DNA from: Paracoccaceae bacterium
GTDB taxonomy: Bacteria; Pseudomonadota; Alphaproteobacteria; Rhodobacterales; Rhodobacteraceae
Direction of reading: 5' to 3'
Assembly (NCBI GenBank): GCA_007128995.1
Contig: SKWJ01000218.1
Span: forward strand, 1 to 10,630
DNA length: 10,630 bases
Numbering within the stretch: position 1 is the stretch's first letter; every line of letters begins with the position of its first letter. The position numbers and the translations under genes were made by a program. Shown piece by piece: positions 8,033 to 10,630 of this stretch. The notes beneath the pieces are model-generated. The model searched no databases, was not told the origin of the DNA, and worked only from the letters and a program-made list of their open reading frames with translations.

Positions 8033-8160
8033 GGTGTTTCCTCCAAATTACGGTGTGTGATCCCGGTCGCCCGGAAATCCTGCCATCCGCACGCCGGGGG
8101 CATGTCCCTGTTGAAGGTCTGCCCCCGCGCTGATGGCATATGTCTGTCAGCAGGACCTGC
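8033..8160 (-). other. Gap between dehydrogenase and thiolase genes with an inverted repeat
   Basis: These 128 bases hold no convincing gene. GGGGGCA at 8096-8102 and TGCCCCC at 8120-8126 form a perfect 7-bp GC-rich stem with a 17-base loop. No T run follows on either strand, so it is not a classical terminator. In a minus-strand transcript it would lie between the two coding regions, where it could protect mRNA ends or cause partial termination. The thiolase ribosome site (GGAGGA) lies at the 8033 end. I found no clear promoter and no copy of the LiuR-like operator here. Confidence 0.45.
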
Positions 8161-9936
8161 TCAGAACTGATCGGCGTGCAGCGCCATGACCGTGTCACTG
8201 CCACTGCGGATGCGCGCGAGATGCAACGCCGTCGCAGGCAGGTGTCGCGCCATGAAATACCGCCCTGTTGCCAGTTTCGAGTCGTAGAAATCGCGGTCTG
8301 ACGTGCCCGCATCAAGCTCCGCATAGGCTGCCTTGGCCATGCGCGTCCACATCAGGCCCAGACAGACATGACCAAAGAGGTGCATGAAATCTGTCGAACC
8401 GGCCAGCGCATCATTTGGTGATTTCATGCCGCGCTCCATGAAGAACGTCGCGGCGGCCTGCAGATCTTTCGAAGCTGCCTTCAAAGTGGTTACAAACCCT
8501 TCCAGCCGCTGATCGCCCTCACTTTCCCGGATCTCGGCCTTCACCAGATCGAAGAACGCCATGATCGGTTTGCCGCCCTCTGCGGCAAGCTTCCGGCCAA
8601 CAAGATCCAACGCCTGCACGCCGTTCGCGCCTTCATAGATCATCGCAATCCGGGCATCGCGCGCGAATTGGGACATGCCCCATTCCTCGATATAGCCGTG
8701 CCCGCCATAGACTTGTTGCGCCTGAACGCACATCTCGAACCCCTTGTCGGTCAGATAGCCTTTGATGACAGGGGTAAGCAGCGAAATAAGGCCATCGGCC
8801 TGAGCATCCTCAGAGCGATGCGCGCGATCAATCAGACTGGCACCCCAGAGCGTGAATGCGCGCGCGCCCTCCACAAAGCTTTTCTGATCCATCAGCATCC
8901 GGCGCACATCCGGGTGCACAATCAGCGGGTCAGCCGGGCCATCGGGGTTTTGCACGCCCGTCACATCCCGCCCCTGCAACCGATCGACAGCGTAGTTGCG
9001 CGCGTTCTCATATGCGACAACTGCCTGCGCATAGCCCTGCAGCCCGACGCCAATGCGCGCCTCATTCATCATCGTGAACATCGCGCGCATGCCCTTGTGA
9101 AGCTCGCCGACCAGATAGCCGGTTGCGCCGTCGTAATTCATGACGCAGGTGGAGTTTCCGTGAATGCCCATTTTTTCTTCGATCTTCCCCACCGAGACCG
9201 CGTTGCGCGCGCCAAGGCTGCCATCCGCGTTCACGAGGAATTTCGGGACAATGAACAGGGAAATTCCCTTGGTTCCCTCGCCGCCACCGGGTGCCTTTGC
9301 GAGGACAAGATGAATGACATTTTCCGACAAGTCATGATCACCGGCAGAGATGAAGATCTTCTGGCCCGTGATCTGATAGCTGCCATCCGCCTGCGGCGCG
9401 GCTTTGGTGCGCATCATGCCAAGGTCGGTGCCGCAATGGGGTTCGGTCAGGTTCATTGTCCCGGTCCAGTCCATCGACACCATTTTCGGCAGGAACCGCG
9501 CTTTCTGTTCGTCGGAACCATGTGCAAGAATGGCCGAGATTGCCCCATGGGTCAGGCCCTGATACATGTTCAGCGCCATATTCGCCGAAACGAAAATCTC
9601 GCCCACCGCTGATCCCATCAGATACGGCAGGTCCTGGCCACCGAACTCTTCCGGTATATCAAGCCCGTTCCAGCCCCCGGCTTTGACGGCCTCAAACGCC
9701 TCTTTGAAGCCACTGGGCGTGTAGACCACGCCATTTTCCAGACGGCAGCCTTCCCTGTCGCCCGACGCATTGATCGGCGCGAGAACACCTTCGGCAAGTT
9801 TTGCGGCCTCATCCAGAATAGCAGCGGTGAAATCAGCCTCGAGATCAGCATAGCCGGGAATATCGGACCGGCTGATATCAAGCAGATTGTGCAGGATGAA
9901 TTGCAGGTCTTTTGTCGGTGCTGTGTAGCTTGGCAT
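8161..9936 (-). CDS. Acyl-CoA dehydrogenase, long DmdC-type with extra C-terminal domain
   Basis: FAD enzyme that introduces the trans-2 double bond into an acyl-CoA, passing electrons to electron-transfer flavoprotein. At 591 aa it is much longer than the classical ~380-aa enzymes and fits the long subfamily that includes DmdC (3-methylmercaptopropionyl-CoA dehydrogenase) and many fatty-acyl-CoA dehydrogenases. Order: an N-terminal extension and helical domain (1-155); the beta domain with [13 protein letters not shown] (161-173) and [16 protein letters not shown]; a second helical domain with [12 protein letters not shown] and [20 protein letters not shown]; and an extra helical C-terminal domain from about 460. 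The likely catalytic base is E435 in [17 protein letters not shown]; from memory, E435 is also the catalytic residue reported for DmdC. The ATG at 9936 follows GGGGAG at good spacing, 42 bases after the stop of the MerR regulator, suggesting one transcript. With thiolase and hydratase genes downstream, general or medium-chain fatty acid oxidation is likelier than sulfur-compound use, but sequence alone does not decide. Confidence 0.95.
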   Translation of the reverse strand: MPSYTAPTKDLQFILHNLLDISRSDIPGYADLEADFTAAILDEAAKLAEGVLAPINASGDREGCRLENGVVYTPSGFKEAFEAVKAGGWNGLDIPEEFGGQDLPYLMGSAVGEIFVSANMALNMYQGLTHGAISAILAHGSDEQKARFLPKMVSMDWTGTMNLTEPHCGTDLGMMRTKAAPQADGSYQITGQKIFISAGDHDLSENVIHLVLAKAPGGGEGTKGISLFIVPKFLVNADGSLGARNAVSVGKIEEKMGIHGNSTCVMNYDGATGYLVGELHKGMRAMFTMMNEARIGVGLQGYAQAVVAYENARNYAVDRLQGRDVTGVQNPDGPADPLIVHPDVRRMLMDQKSFVEGARAFTLWGASLIDRAHRSEDAQADGLISLLTPVIKGYLTDKGFEMCVQAQQVYGGHGYIEEWGMSQFARDARIAMIYEGANGVQALDLVGRKLAAEGGKPIMAFFDLVKAEIRESEGDQRLEGFVTTLKAASKDLQAAATFFMERGMKSPNDALAGSTDFMHLFGHVCLGLMWTRMAKAAYAELDAGTSDRDFYDSKLATGRYFMARHLPATALHLARIRSGSDTVMALHADQF

Positions 9937-9978
9937 GGATCACTCCCCTATTCACAAGGCACGCACAGAGTGCGGCAG

Positions 9979-10377
9979 TCATTCTGCGGCTTTGGGGCGG
10001 TCTGCATTTTGCAAGATCGCTTCGCCCCATGCCAGTTCCTGTTTCAGATCAAGAATTGCCTCTGTCAGTTCGTCGCGCTGACGTTCCATATCCGCGAGCC
10101 GCGCGCAGGCAATCTCATATGTCTTGCGCAACTGAAGTAACTCGCTGTCATCGCGGTCGTACATGTTCAGCAGTTGCCGGATCTCTTCCAGCGAAAAGCC
10201 GAAACGCTTGCCGCGCAGGATCAGCTTCAACCGAGCCTGATCCCGGCGCGCGTACAGCCGGTGCTGGCCATCGCGGCGCGGAAACAGCAACTCCTTCGTT
10301 TCGTAGAACCGCAACGTGCGTGGTGTGACGCCAAATTCGGCGCACATCTGTCGAATGGTCCTTACATCCTCTTCCAT
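9979..10377 (-). CDS. MerR-family transcriptional regulator, LiuR-like
   Basis: 132 aa. The N-terminal winged helix-turn-helix is clear: TIRQMCAEFGVTPRTLRFYE (7-26), then a wing (LLFPRRDGQHRLYARRDQAR), then RLKLILRGKRFGFSLEEIRQLL, wording typical of LiuR-type MerR regulators of branched-chain amino acid and fatty acid degradation. Residues 78-118 form a helix with heptad-like leucines, the dimerising coiled coil of the family. Only two cysteines (C12, C91) are present and no C-terminal metal-binding pair, so a metal sensor such as CueR or ZntR is unlikely; an acyl-CoA or related metabolite may be the signal, but this is inference. The ATG at 10377 follows GGAGGT five bases upstream, a strong ribosome site. 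It is the first gene of the minus-strand set and lies 42 bases before the acyl-CoA dehydrogenase, so it probably controls that cluster and itself. Confidence 0.92.
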   Translation of the reverse strand: MEEDVRTIRQMCAEFGVTPRTLRFYETKELLFPRRDGQHRLYARRDQARLKLILRGKRFGFSLEEIRQLLNMYDRDDSELLQLRKTYEIACARLADMERQRDELTEAILDLKQELAWGEAILQNADRPKAAE

Positions 10378-10431
10378 TCAAGACCTCCATCTTGCGACAT
10401 CCGCCACTCAAGACACATGGCTTACGAGCTG

Positions 10432-10440
10432 ATCATAGCA
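10432..10440 (-). promoter_or_regulatory. Predicted extended -10 element for the MerR/beta-oxidation transcript
   Basis: On the minus strand this reads TGCTATGAT: TATGAT matches the sigma-70 -10 consensus at five of six positions, and the TG one base upstream makes it an extended -10. It lies about 55 bases before the MerR start codon. No good -35 hexamer is found at 17-19 bases; the best nearby match (TTTACC) is 21 bases away and inside the putative operator, a layout common for MerR-regulated promoters. Transcription start not determined. Confidence 0.45.
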
Positions 10441-10448
10441 TATGAAAG

Positions 10449-10464
10449 TTGACGTGAAGGTAAA
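10449..10464. promoter_or_regulatory. Candidate LiuR-type operator
   Basis: On the minus strand the 16 bases read TTTACCTTCACGTCAA, which differs at only two or three positions from the LiuR-type consensus as I remember it (TTTACGTTAACGTAAA and variants). It is an imperfect dyad, ten of sixteen positions symmetric. It lies just upstream of the predicted -10 element, in the -35/spacer zone where MerR-family proteins bind. The consensus is from memory and the match was judged by eye. I did not find a second copy before the thiolase, hydratase/dehydrogenase or synthetase genes. Confidence 0.5.
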
Positions 10465-10470
10465 GATGGA

Positions 10471-10500
10471 CGCTGCGTCACAATATCTTGTGATGCGGCG
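10471..10500. repeat. Inverted repeat (hairpin or operator) upstream of the MerR gene
   Basis: Arms CGCTGCGTCACAA (10471-10483) and TTGTGATGCGGCG (10488-10500) flank a 4-base centre TATC. The inner TCACAA/TTGTGA halves are exact; the outer parts pair except at two positions that would be G-U pairs in plus-strand RNA and mismatches in minus-strand RNA. It sits 40 bases past the stop of the partial gene at the right edge and 7 bases upstream of the candidate LiuR site. It may be that gene's terminator, though no T run follows directly, or a binding site for another regulator. Confidence 0.5.
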
Positions 10501-10539
10501 TTGCCGAAATCCCTGTCCGGAAAGCTCAGTCCTGAAATC

Positions 10540-10630
10540 TCAATCCGGCAGCAGGCGTGACGCCTCGGCGCGCAGCTTTTCCAGATCGGCGATCGTGTGG
10601 TGCAGTTCTTCGGCCTGATTGCGCAAAGCG
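10540..10630 (-). CDS. C-terminal end of an unidentified gene, coiled-coil tail
   Basis: The minus strand is open from the window edge to a TGA at 10540-10542, giving about 29 residues: ALRNQAEELHHTIADLEKLR followed by AEASRLLPD. The pattern of regularly spaced leucines and charged residues is an amphipathic helix, and such tails are common at the C-terminal end of MerR-family regulators, so a second MerR-like gene is possible. Too little is visible to identify it. Support for coding is the helical composition and the stop followed by a non-coding, palindrome-bearing stretch; it is not proven. Confidence 0.5.
   Translation of the reverse strand, partial: ALRNQAEELHHTIADLEKLRAEASRLLPD

Noticed and set aside
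8046..8061. TTACG half-site before the thiolase as a second LiuR operator
   Set aside because: Only one half resembles the consensus; the other half does not match and there is no dyad symmetry.
6806..8170. 454-aa open frame on the plus strand
   Set aside because: It is exactly antisense to the well-supported thiolase gene and its composition is that of a reverse shadow in GC-rich DNA; no domain recognised.
8668..9612. 314-aa open frame on the plus strand
   Set aside because: Antisense to the acyl-CoA dehydrogenase gene, rich in His and Arg as expected for a shadow frame.

Overview
The window looks like chromosome from a GC-rich alphaproteobacterium, most likely Rhodobacterales/Rhodobacteraceae. 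The basis is the CorC-Lnt gene pair, the DmdC-type acyl-CoA dehydrogenase beside a LiuR-like MerR regulator, and the wording of the beta-oxidation proteins (for example VVNDARFFYANR in the hydroxyacyl-CoA dehydrogenase). This is family recognition from memory, not a database search. No rRNA, tRNA, CRISPR array, insertion sequence or phage gene was seen.

Left end (1-1770, plus strand): the 3' end of a CorC/HlyC-type CBS-domain protein gene is followed 7 bases later by lnt, apolipoprotein N-acyltransferase, with its whole catalytic triad. This is an envelope-maintenance operon. On the opposite strand, its tail overlapping lnt by 20 bases, lies a gene (1751-2791) for an uncharacterised single-span membrane protein. 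By eye it resembles an M48 metalloprotease that has lost its zinc-binding motif.

Centre and right (2855-10377, minus strand, transcribed right to left): a fatty-acid (acyl-CoA) degradation cluster. In order of transcription it holds a MerR-family regulator (LiuR-like), a long DmdC-type acyl-CoA dehydrogenase, a thiolase and a fused enoyl-CoA hydratase/3-hydroxyacyl-CoA dehydrogenase. A perfect 12-bp hairpin follows, probably a terminator, and then an acyl-CoA synthetase. Together the four enzymes could activate an acid to its CoA thioester and take it through one full beta-oxidation turn: dehydrogenation, hydration, oxidation, thiolysis. An extended -10 element and a 16-bp site resembling the LiuR operator lie before the regulator gene, which suggests autoregulation and control of the cluster.

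Right edge (10378-10630): a regulatory stretch with the predicted promoter, the operator and a separate TCACAA/TTGTGA palindrome, then the 3' end of another minus-strand gene that runs out of the window.

No stretch above 300 bases lacks a gene. The longest intergenic gaps are 10378-10539 (162 bases), 4481-4610 (130) and 8033-8160 (128); each is described. I see a coherent but mostly conventional locus. The points most worth a second look are the apparent pseudo-protease, the regulatory region before the MerR gene and the intergenic hairpins.
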